The translations under genes and the position numbers were made by a program. From the NCBI RefSeq assembly GCF_011397635.1, contig NC_064759.1:15582428-15646427 (forward strand): 64,000 bases of DNA, read 5' to 3'. The DNA comes from Epinephelus fuscoguttatus. Taxonomy: Eukaryota; Chordata; Actinopteri; Perciformes; Serranidae. This document shows positions 1 to 11,700 of this stretch, in pieces. The notes under the pieces were generated by a model that made no database searches, had not been told where the DNA came from, and was given only the letters and a program-made list of their open reading frames with translations. Position 1 is the first letter of the stretch. Each line of letters opens with the position of its first letter.

Positions 1-2130
1 TTAACTATGAACCAAAATCCAAAAGCACAGGATTCATTCAGCTGCCGTTTTGCCTTTGCAACAGGGCTTTATTCAGTATACGTGCGCAGGTGTGAGTATG
101 AATGTGCTGTGTGAAAAAGGTATGTTTGCATGCAGACTCAGTGTAGTATCCCCCTCGTCTTTGTTCACTTCGCTTCAGTGCAGAAGTAATGTACTGCATT
201 GAAATAAACTTCCTTCATCTTTTATTCCCGATCCCGAACTCTCTGACCTCTCATCCAGCCCTCCTTGTGTACTACAACTTATTTTTTTGTGCCAACTCTA
301 TGTTTACGCTAATTTCCAGCAGAACTTGCACAAGAACAGTTTGGTCAAAAGAGCAGTCTGATGAATATAAAGTTGCCTTTCTTTGTCTCTTGCCTCAATA
401 TTGTAAGTAGCAACATATACTGAGATATTTCCATCTTAAGAGTTTCACTGTCTGGTCTCTTTCCCTATGAGCATTGTGACTACACTGATGTTACTGAGAC
501 AGGTTGTTACCACAGGGTGAGGAGTACCACAATCTCCCATTTGACCACTCTGCATATTTCACCACTCCGGTTGGCTGTTGGTAGACCATATCTTCAACAC
601 TTTGGCAGTTGTTGTGCCTGCAAGCATGGTTAATTATGCTTTCCTGCCTAGAAAGTGCTTTATATCAGCCGATCTACTCTGACAGCATTTTAAAGTCATC
701 TAGGGCTACACGTTGACTGCAAAAAGATAAAAACAGTGAATGTTGCTCTTAGTTTTCTGTGATGTGAATTTGATAATTTACATGCATGCATTGAATAAGT
801 CTCGTTGCTCTCTCTTCTTCAACCATACAGACTGTATAAGAGCGAGGTTAGAACAAAAAAAAAAATCAGCTGTTTTCTTCTCAAACGTAGCTCAGAGCTG
901 ATTTAACTGTGTATTTTTAGATGCATGCTTTTGGGATGCACAAATTACGAACAAACAGACGAGCACAGATTCCATTCTGGGGATCTCATCATTTAAAAAA
1001 ACAAACAAAAAAAAAAACCATGTGGTTATAAATGTCAGCTGCATGGCTGAAAACAGGACCTATCATGTGATCGTTGCACAGTTCCTTTGTGAAATAAAAA
1101 AGCCTTTAAGTGTCATTTTGACTCTAAAGCTCCCGCACATGATCAATTTTGTATTCGTAGACACCATCTAGAAACATAATAGTAGCTTTTGATATACATT
1201 TTCTTGGAATCCCTTGCTTTGACATATAATTTATGGACCATTTTTTTTAAGTATTAAGGTTATATGTGTGCCAGTGCTAATATAACCTGTCCTAACAGCA
1301 GGATAATAGCTCGGTAGAGACGTTAGAGTTTTAGGTAACAGATGTTAAAACATAGTGACCAACTTTCACGAAGCTGTTGGCAAGATTAAGGTTAATAAAA
1401 CAGTTACATGAGATTCAGTGTTCTCACTGTCATGTATGTTTTATATCACCTTTTTGCGTTTGAGCCCAGTTCTTTGGTCTTGTTAGATCCTAATGTTAAA
1501 TACCACTATTCTTTCCATTATTCATCTTTTGTACTCTGTTCATGTCAGTTATATACTATTTTATTCTTATCTTACTGTACTGTACTTCATTGATAAATGC
1601 TTCAAATAATTTGGTTTCATTCTGAACCTGGAGATGTGCCTTTCTCCGCTGTTGTTTCCCATTGTTACTCTTGAATTGAGCCTGGTTTGCAGCTACAGAA
1701 ATTCATTCCACGATTAGAAAACAGTTGTTACTCGTGCTTGCATTGAGCCTGGTGCAGTATAACACCAGAATGACTAACATGGCAATAGTTACTAAGCATT
1801 GCATGCTATTTGTGTAGGTGGTGGTGGCATCTCTTCTAGTATTATGTCTTTTGTTTGCACCAACGACTCCACCTCTGTGGCCCCGCCGTCGTCATCAGTA
1901 CGTGGTATTATACGTATGATGATGCCTTCACAGTCGCATTTATCTGGCATTTTGTTGTGTTACGTCCTATTGTATAACATGCAGATGCCTTGTCTTTTCA
2001 TATAACTTTTTTTTTTTTTTTTATAAAGTCCTGTTTGATATGTGTGAATGTGTACATGTTTAAAAACATTATTTAGCCCCACCCCTCCCCCTTTGGCTGT
2101 ATCAAAAGATAAACAAATAAATAAAATGCT
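1..2130 (+). other. non-coding start of window, possible 3' UTR
   Basis: No convincing coding exon is visible; the short open frames have no recognisable domains and lack splice context. The stretch is AT-rich and unique-looking. It ends near two overlapping AATAAA signals at 2116-2125, just after a C-rich run. That would fit the 3' UTR of a plus-strand gene whose coding part lies left of the window. This is inference from the poly(A) signal only. Confidence 0.25.
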
Positions 2131-2776
2131 GAATATCAAATGTTTTCTGTCTAATTTGTCACCTGGGATGAAAACTGGTCAAGTGAGACAATCGTGAATC
2201 TTGTCATTTCGTCATCATTTTTATCTTTACATGTAGATACTTTCATTACTGAAAATCAACACTGAGCTCATCATAAGCAAGTACATGATTAAAAAATATA
2301 GATTCTGTGGCTGTGACATCACTTCCGAGGGCGCAACCACAATGGAAAGTAAAGTGACAGCGCTTTGAGGTAAATAATGTTAAGGTTATAAAGATTTAAT
2401 AAATGTTGGACAGCTTGTGATTGTTATATAATTTGTTATGGGATGTTATGATGGATTTTAAGTAATTACATTCATTTTTTTTAATGTGGTTTTGACACTA
2501 TCCCAGTTGAGTTCCCTTTTTATATGTCCCTCACAAATCTAGCTTGCTAGGTAGATATTTTAAAGGACTTACTCAAGATAAGATATCAAAGGTTTTTATC
2601 CAACAGCAACCATTTAATGATTACTTTTATTTCTCTTTTTTTACCACAACAATTTTTACAATAACCATGGGCGGATTGTAAGACAGTGGGCCCCAGGGTA
2701 TAGACATGCAAAAGGCCCCACCACCTCTCCAGCAGGTGCTCCAGTCCCTTCCACACCCCCCGCTGCACGTGCATGC
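2131..2776. other. intergenic, partial hAT-like fragment
   Basis: No gene seen. From about 2665 the text resembles sequence common in fish hAT-type repeats (a GGGCGGATTGTAAGACAGTG core followed by C-rich sequence). No terminal repeats could be delimited, so the family is a guess. Confidence 0.2.
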
Positions 2777-3940
2777 CTCCAGACCTTGTGTTACTAATGT
2801 TACTCGGTGAGCCAGTGAAAGCGTTGTAGGATCAAGGGGACTATATCTATTTTGTGTTATCTGGGTCCACGACTGAAACGACTACCATCGACTATCGACT
2901 ATCTTGCTCTTGGCCAGGTGTGCATGGAGACACCGTTGTCAGGCTAATGTTACCAGCTAACATTAGCTAACTTTGGCTACTGTTTTCTACCTAACCTAAC
3001 GTTACGAGGTTAATCGATCCCAGAGGTCTGAGGTAATGCCTTCAAAGCTCTCAGTCGAGGCTAAAAACTTGGAGAAGTTGTTGCAGCTCGATGTAATTGC
3101 ATCCAACTTGTGGTGTGTTTAACATGCTTTAAGGTTTGACAATAGCTGACTGGGCTCTTCCAAACCCAAGACTGAGGTTTTGGATCCACATCTGCTGCTG
3201 TTTCTCAGTGACTTTTTAAAAATACTTCTCCCCTTTACGTCCTACTGTATTTGGGTCATAAATTGGCTCTTGTTTTTTCCCAAGTTTTATTGATTGGAAC
3301 GGCCGTAAGCAGTGCAAATCAAAGGCATTGGTGCAGTGTTGGTAGACTTTGCCTCCAGCTGCCTTCAATCTGGACAGAGCATCATACGTCATATGCAAAG
3401 ACACTATGACTGTGCAGTTTTCAAAAACATGTTTACATATTGTCTAATATTCTCTGTTTGTCTAGCATTTGTTGCTTTTCAATAAATAAATTGTCTTATA
3501 TGACTTAATTCTTATGTTTGGTATCTTGTCCAGCTGATAAATGTGAGTCATATATTAACTTAATATCTGTCCCTTTAGCTGCTTAATGCTCCACTATGTG
3601 CAACAGCTAGTCCCAAACTGTGTTGTTCTGCTGTTTGCTACTGAGCAGGTAGTGAATAGTGGGTTTTTAGAGCAAAACACATCATTAGAGCAAAGACAGT
3701 CAAGCAAAACAGTAAAAAATTGTGGGCTGGACAGCTAAACAATGAGCTGAAGCTCACTGTAAAGCTCTGTAAAGATAAAGAGAGCTGCAGATTCAGGTTA
3801 TAATTGTAGGTTCATCACTCCCAGACACCTTATATTGTGCTTCCCCTACCTACAGTTAGGCCAACACCAAAGAAACACCATATGAGAAGAAACTTGTAGG
3901 CCTACAGTATTTTTAGCATTTGGGCTTTTGTTATAGGAGC
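2777..3940 (+). repeat. 1.16-kb direct repeat, copy A
   Basis: Nearly identical to copy B at 26853-30001 once the hAT insertion in copy B is removed. Shared landmarks in the same order include GTTATCTGGGTCCACGACTG (about 2859 and 28935), a GTTACGAGGTTAATCGATCC block (about 3001 and 29060) and GTAGGCCTACAGTATTTTTA (about 3896 and 29962). Copy A has a small extra tandem of ATCGACT near 2889. No protein domain was recognised in either strand. It may be an unclassified dispersed repeat or a segmental duplication; either way it flanks the PYD gene in direct orientation. Confidence 0.8.
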
Positions 3941-4075
3941 CAGAGTGGTGACATGACCCTGTAGTAGATTACTTTGACAGTTCAATAATATAAATAATAA
4001 TAAAACTGACCTCTCCTGTTCTGTCAGTGTGAGGTTCTCATGATTATTATTTTTCTGCCTAAACTTAAACTGCCT

Positions 4076-4078
<3 letters not shown>

Positions 4079-4153
<75 letters not shown>
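4079..4153. repeat. (TA)n microsatellite
   Basis: About 37 uninterrupted TA units. The Tyr-Ile open frames across it on both strands are artefacts of the repeat. Confidence 0.97.
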
Positions 4154-4158
<5 letters not shown>

Positions 4159-4873
4159 GAGAGCTGCTATAATTACAAAACAAAAACAAAACAAAACAAA
4201 AAAGCAGAGTTTTATTAAGGCTCTTTAAAAACGTGAAGGTTGAGATCATGACAAAGCTGAAGCTAACTAGATACTGATTTTACTGTCATAAATCACAGTA
4301 CATACCTGTCACCTGTGTGTTTAGCTTGTTGTTGACTTCCTGGGCCTTCTTCTTCTGCGCCGTCCTGTTGCATGTCTCTGCAGTTAAGTTGTGTTACCGC
4401 CCCCTGTCGTCCGTCTGATCAGCACCGGTCAGCACTCACCCCAACCACCGAGGAGACCTACAGTTGGAGAGGAAGGCACCACTGGAAACGTCTCTCCAAC
4501 GGGAGGGACACACTTCGACCCCAAGTCCTGTCAACTCAACGAGACATGATATACCGCTGTCATAAAAAAAAATGGACGGATTCATCTCTGACAGCTGAAG
4601 ATACGAGTTGTTTTAAAACGGTTTGTACAACTTACTTTAACTCTTACTTTCACCAAAGACGGTGGATAATCCAGTATCTTTGCTTTCACTTTTATGGTTT
4701 CAACTTCCTGTTGAGCTCCATTCATGTGTAAACGGTTAACTGAGCTAACGTACAGTAACTAACGTCAGTATGTGAACAACAGGTTGCTAGCTAAAGTTGC
4801 TAAAGTGCTTTGACAAGACAGTTTACTAAAACAGAAACTAGAGAAACAGCAAAGACGACGTTCAACGAGAGAC

Positions 4874-4875
<2 letters not shown>

Positions 4876-4928
<53 letters not shown>
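4876..4928. repeat. (GT)n microsatellite
   Basis: About 26 uninterrupted TG units. Confidence 0.97.
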
Positions 4929-4932
<4 letters not shown>

Positions 4933-5039
4933 CAATTAATGATCAATGATGTATTATTATGGATTAAGCTACCCAGCAGTAAAGTAACGTTAACAGTTAG
5001 CTAACATTAGCTCCATCTTTACCAGCTGCAACATTAAAG

Positions 5040-5102
5040 AGATATGCACATTGGAATTTCTCACTTGTGGGATCAATAAAGGTGTATCTTATCTTATCTT
5101 AC
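5040..5102 (+). mobile_element. LINE 3' end with (TATCT)n tail
   Basis: The text 'TTGTGGGATCAATAAAGGTG' followed by TATCTTATCTTATCTTA resembles the 3' terminus of fish LINEs (RTE/L2-like), which end in a conserved GGGATCAATAAAG block and a short tandem tail. Only the 3' end is seen, so the clade is uncertain. Confidence 0.5.
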
Positions 5103-5749
5103 ATTAAAGCATCAATAATTATATATTATTAGATTTTAATGACTTAATACAGAGTATTTCTACAGTGTGTGCCCTTACATTAGTCAAAGATCTGAGTACT
5201 TTCTCTGACCGCTGGTAGTAGGGCTGCTGGGGTACCTTACATAATAATAATAGTAGTAGTAGTAATAATAATGATGATGATAATACATTTTATTTATAGA
5301 GCCCTTGTCATGGTGCTCAAAGACACTTTACATTGGTTAAAAACACTCATAAATATAGTAGTTTAGTCTGCTAGGTAATTAAAATTATAACTGGGACCCA
5401 TTTTTACACGCTACTGTTCATGTGTTAGAAATGTACTTTTCTCTACAAAACTACGTAACTATTTCTATAGTCTTTCTTTCGACACTGCACCATAAAAACA
5501 CAAAGATAGTGAATAATAGTGAATGTGAGGTTGGCCTTGAGGATAAATTTGGTGAAGCAGGAGCATTTAAGAGACAAAGTCTTAATCTATATTAGCCCTG
5601 CATTTTTCCCCAATGCCATGACAGAAAGCATTGTGTTTGCTGCCTGTGTGCTTCAACTCCAGTCATGTCCATCGTAAAACAACTTCTGAATTTTCTCTAA
5701 TTTTGTTTCAGCTGGGAAACCTTCAGCCAGAGCAACTGGTGTAGATACC

Positions 5750-8700
5750 ATGGCAGAAGGTGGGTGCAGAGGTAGTATGATGTCTTCTCAGTAAATTATT
5801 TGTTCTCTGTTTGTAATCAGTCACTGATCAGATTCTCTAGAAACCCAGAATCTGACAATAAGGGCCCCTGACACACCAAACCAATGGTCAGCGTTAGGTT
5901 AATGTCAAAAATCTGTTGCCTACCTGCTGGTGTGGAGAGTTATTTCCTCTTTCCTCTTTTTGGCCGAAACACAGGCGACATGAGGCAAGCAACAGTTGCC
6001 CTTTGTCACCGCTAGTTCTTTGATGTCAGCTTGCTGTGTCTGAGCCTTAAAACCTGTTTCCTAATTTACTGTATGGTTAAAACAGGCCTAATTCGTCTAA
6101 ATAGAGTTCAGGATCAAGAGCAATGAATAAACGTGATGAGTGTTGCATTATTGAATTTAAATTAATAGTGTGACTTTGGGGAGGTATGCCTTTTTGCATG
6201 TCTTTCTTAAGTTAAATGAGAACATCACTACGACTGGTGTTTGTACATTAAGAATAAAAGAACTAGAGTCAGGAGACTTTTAGCTTCGCTTAGCATAAAG
6301 ACTGGAAGCAAAGAGAAATGCTTACCCTGGCTCTGCCCAAACTCCAGAAAAATCTGCCGACCAGCATCTCTAAAGCTCTAGTTAACACATTAGTTCCTTT
6401 TTAAATGGTACAAAAAACACTTTGGTCAGGCTCGCTTTTTCTCTTGGGTCCAGTCTTTTGTCAAACTAAGCTAAACTAAATATCTCCTAGCTTTGTATTT
6501 AGTGTACAAAAATGAGACTGGTATCAATCTTCTCATGTCACTCTTGGCAGGAAAGACAGAAAGTGTATTTCCCAAATTATCATCATAAAACTTCAGATGT
6601 GACAGAATGGCATTTGAAGAAAACGTCATATCATAATTAAAAGATGTATTAATTAATTGTCTGTATTTGATGAATCTCATTTACAAGTCAAGTCATTTAC
6701 ACTTTGATTATTGAAATTAGAAGTTTTATAGTATCTTACAATAAAACCTCTTCAGATGAAATTTTCAGAAATTCCAGTCGGTCATTGTGGAGTCATTTTT
6801 TCCTCTTTCCTCAGACAAGCTCTTTGTGGATAAACATCGAGGCGAACTGATACAGAGAGCGAACAACACCGCAGCCATTCTAGCTGAGCTTGTCAGTGAA
6901 AATGTCATCCAACAAGACAGTTATGAAAAAATCAGGGCTCTGCCTACCCCTCAGCAGATCATGAGGGAGCTCTTCAGTGGGCCCTTGGCATCCAGTGGAG
7001 TTCAAGGAAAAGAGACCTTCTACAAAATCCTGAATAAACATGAGTCTTATCTAATCGATGACCTCAAGAGAACTGAGTATGAGAACGCCATGAAAGTGAG
7101 TAAATCCTTAGTTATTTAAATTATTTATTAAATTACGCATTGAGTGAGTACAGTTGAGATTCAAAAAATCATTATCATTACTTTGTGTGCAGAAACTGAT
7201 ACCACATTCACAATCCTAAAACGTAGACATTGATGAGATGTGAACAGACAAATCTGTGACGATCCCTGCTGACAAATTGCACTTTCACCCCCTGAACATC
7301 TCCTATGAATTTACCAGGTGGAAACCATATCATCTGTCATAGAGCTGCTTTTGGAAACGCTGTCTGGTTTGAGTGACTGGGAGCTTGAGGAGTTCAAGAA
7401 TTTCCTCCTGAGTCAAACTTGCATCTACGAACACTTCTCAAATATCCAGTGGAGGCTGTTGAGGACCGCAGACATGCAGGACACAGTGTTTTCTATGGTG
7501 CAGAATAATGGCCAACAGTCTGTGGAGACGACCAAGGAGGTTTTAGAGAAGATGAAGAGGACTGATCTGGTGCAGAGGTTGTCAGACAGCAGCTCAGGAT
7601 CCAAAAGTAAGACAGTAAAACTAAAAAAGATGTTAAAAATATTCCTTAACATGTGTCTTTTAAGTTTATAAGCTGTTTTCTTCTCTTCACATTATTAATA
7701 ATAAGATTTATGATGTAGACATTTAAAGATACACATCATCAGGTGAACAAGATATATTTTATGACTAATGTAGAGCATGGAAAAATATTTCGGGTAAGGA
7801 GGCAAAATGTCTGATAAATTATCTGTTGACGTTGGAGTGTAATTCTGTGCTGACGTCTATGTGTTTTTCCCTACAGCAGTACAGTCTGATGTCAGTCACA
7901 TGTTTTTATTTCCTTTCTTTCTCCTCAGAAAAACACTCTGTGGATGAACACCTGTCTGCACTGATCCACAAAGTAAGCAATATCATATCGGTCTGACCAT
8001 GCAGAGTACAGCTTTTATTAGATAGGATGCAGGTTTAAATTCATATCAATATTAATTATGATCAATTAAACCAAACTCGTGATTTAAATAAAATGTTTCT
8101 ATTGTTCCTATTATCAAGTCATTGTATTTTAAACAGTTTTTCAAAGACTTAAACCAAATGCTCAACAAGAAAATGATAAAATATCTTCATTGTGCCGCCA
8201 CCTGTTAGTGCCATGACATCATCGACATCTGTTGTTCAGATCGGGTGGCTCATTTCAGCTTATAGCGGCACAATGAAAGAGTTACGGGTCAAGGTCAAGA
8301 TTACTTTATTTGTCTCCCTTGGGAGAAAATCATCTTGGATAAAGGGACATTGCTGCGTCAAATCAGACATTACAGTACAGAACATTAAATAGATACAATA
8401 GAACAACACAGTAAAGATATTAAATATTAAATAAGACACATGCAAAACGTTAGCTTGTGGTAAAGTACTGTGCAAATTAGACACTGCAAATTAGAATTAC
8501 AGGGCATACTATTGCTACCTGAATATTCAGACACATATTCACTTGCATACTTACATGCTCACACATTCTCATTCATACTTAAATACTGTACATGCTACAG
8601 TACATAGTACTCCAAACATGCCACCACAGATAAGATCAACTGCTTACCATAGACCTTAGGGGCCTCCTATGTTTCTGTCTGTCCTCCATTTGATCATTAA

Positions 8701-11700
8701 TAAGTTTGACTGAGAGAGGGACGAATGAGTGTTTGTTTAAACAGAGGGATCCTGTTCCTCCTCCCTGAGTTTATTAGAATTCAAAGCATGGGAAGTGTCT
8801 GATAAAATCATAGTGGCCTGCCTAATGGCGACAGCTAAGAAAGATTCTAGGAGTCAAGGCGCAAGTGGATTCTCGCACAAACACTCCCCACCCATGTATG
8901 CCAGCTCAGCTCATTATCAATATGACCCCCTAAATATTTCTGTGAACTGACTATTTGATGTCCTGACCATGTATGACGGCAGAACTTTGTCTACAATTGA
9001 TCTAGGATCCAGCAGCATTTCTACAGGCTCTCCAGTGATTTCGGCCTGGAAATGAAATTAAAAGAACATTAATCATGTTACAGATATTAAAGAGTGGAAG
9101 AAAAAAGGAATCATCTTCTGCACTAACAATCAGATAATTACCAAATGTATCAGTACCTTAGGTAATCTTGTAGAAAAACACATCTTCCAACATTCAAATG
9201 TAAAAGTATAAAAGTCTAATAATAATGATATCGATCAGGAGCCAAAATATAAATCTATTAAACATTTACTTGTAATTTTCCAGGTGGCAACTATGAGGGC
9301 TATTAAAGAGCGGCTTTTGGAGACACTCAGTGATTTGAGTGACAGGGAGTTAGAGAAGTTCAAGTGGTTGCTGCAGTTCACGTTCTTCCAGAGGAGTCTT
9401 GAACTCATCTCATGGAGAGAAGTGCAGTGGACTTACAATGTAAATGAACTGGTGGATGTGATGGTGGAGAAGTTCGGTCAGCAGTCTGTGGAGGTGACCG
9501 TGGAGGTTTTGATGGACATGAACAGGAGTGATCTGATGCGGAAGCTGTCAGAGACCATCTCAGGACACAAAGGTAAGATTGAAGAAGACAACTGCAACTT
9601 TGTACGTAATGATAATACACATGCTTACAAAATTAGCAGCTTGTCGTTTCAAACAATACAGTAATAACATGTAGGCCTGCCATGACCCCAAGAACAACCA
9701 AAGAGTTGAAACAACACCTCTCAAACACAGTCTCATGTAAAAACTAAATATCAACTTCACAGAGTTATTTATCTGTTTTTTTTAAAAATACAGGAATATG
9801 CTTTTTACCCAGTGAAATTAACTGACAAACTAAATTTACTTGTGCTCACAAAATAAAAACTAAATGTGAGATTAGACAGAAGTCCTTCTTACACTGCCAG
9901 ATTTTCGGCGAATGTTGGGCGGTTTTGCCGGCAAGCTGCGAGCATTTAGACACACAGAGCTGGATTGGCGAGTTGATCCGAGGTACCCAATTTTCCGCCT
10001 CGTAGGGTAGACATATTGGCAGAACCCTTTAAGTTTAAACAGACCGAGGCGACCTTCCGCCACGAGAGGGGCTTTTGAAGACTTGTGGGAGGAGCTGTTG
10101 ATGACACCGCATGTGCGAACCACTGGCGGTGGATAAACAGGAAACAGTTGATAGCAGGAATTAGCCAGCAGCTAGTAGCAAAAGGGAAACACAAACCTGA
10201 CAGACACTGTAAAGATGAGCAACCGGGGAGACAAGGAATTGCGCGCTGTCCTTGCCCTTGCAAACGAAGAGGCCATTAACCGTCAGATGACAGGAACGAT
10301 GAAGAACGCGCCGACTTACGAGAGAATCGCCGAAGGACTGACCAGCCGCGGCTTCCCTCCCATGTCACTGTTCACATCACACGCTGAGCTACACGTTTTG
10401 TTACTTGCTCACTCCCCCCACTGCCCCGAAAAAAAGCACATTTTGTATAAACACAAGTAGGTAGGCGTCATTTTGCCGCACTCCCCGATTTTGTTTTTAT
10501 ACTATCAATGCTGAAAAAAGACTAATTGGGCTTTCCTGCAAATTTGCACAATTCCTATCTAAAAAGTACTTTTGGTTCTTTTTTATAAGTTTGTGTGTTT
10601 TCAAAAGTTTCTCAACACCTTTTCTTTAAAAAATATTCTTTGTAGGGTTGGGCGATACAACAACTATTTACGATATATTGATATCTTTTTTTTTTGTATA
10701 ATTATTTTATTTTCATTTCTCAAACAACAAAAATTTCACGGTTGATACACGATACACGATTATAATAAAAACATCCAAAACGAGAAAACAAACAAACGAA
10801 AGAACAAACAAAAACCCAGACACAAACAAAACCAAACAAAACAATTACACAAAAAAAAATAGAAACACAACACAAATTTATAACAGACCCAGTGAAAACA
10901 AACAAGCTCAACCTCCTAATTTCATGTCCTTTATCATTACATTAATCTCTATCATCCAGCGAATTAACTTTACTCAACAGTTTAATCGATGTCCCTTGTT
11001 TTAAGCCATGCTATTTATTTATCCTACTGCATAAATTAAATATAACATCAGCACAGATAATTCATACTCAAACCGTAGGAGGAACCAGAATACTATATTA
11101 GTTAAACCCATTTGTTAAACATACAACTTTATGAACTCAACACTTGTGATACTTTTCCCCATGTGTTTTCAAATTGAGTCACTTTATTTTTTTCAGTGGC
11201 TATAAGCTTTTCCATGTTCAAATAAAAAGACAGTTCATTTTTCCAGTGACTAAGAGAGGGAGGATATGTAAATTTCCAATGTTGTAGAATAAGTTTCTTT
11301 AATATCAAAGATGAGAAAAGAATGATCCATTTTTGTGGAAAATGCATATTATTATTTGAAACATCTTGCAAAATACAAAACGATGGATGGAAAAGAAGCT
11401 TCGTACCAAGAGCCTCAGATAACCAATTCTCCACTTCCAACCAAATCCTCTGAACTTTATAACATTCCCAGAACGCATGAAACAGAGAGTCTGGGGTTCC
11501 ACACTTTAAGCAGCCATTTGAAACCTTTCCATCATACTTATACATTTTATCCCTGGTACAATTTATTCTATACATTATTTTATACTGAATCAAACGTAAA
11601 TTTTCATTGACTGTAATATCTCTTGTTATATTCCAACATTGTACCCACTTGGAATTTATATCCTCCCTTCCTAAGTCCTGGTTCCATAAACAAGTTCTAG

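Larger units (their letters stand above)
4154..5711. other. upstream region of the PYD gene
   Basis: This stretch holds a GC-richer segment (4330-4560), a (GT)n run, a LINE tail and a triplet-rich patch (5247-5290). The first coding exon of the PYD gene begins after a splice acceptor at 5711, so one or more untranslated first exons and the promoter should lie here or further upstream. I could not place them. An open frame at 4372-4731 has no recognisable domain. Confidence 0.4.

Noticed and set aside
189-410. 73-codon frame near the window start as a coding exon
   Set aside because: No recognisable domain and composition typical of UTR.
3902-4249. Tyr-Ile repeat proteins on both strands
   Set aside because: Translation of the (TA)n microsatellite.
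4372-4731. 119-codon open frame upstream of the PYD gene
   Set aside because: No domain, no evident splice sites and a low-complexity hydrophobic end; more likely chance.
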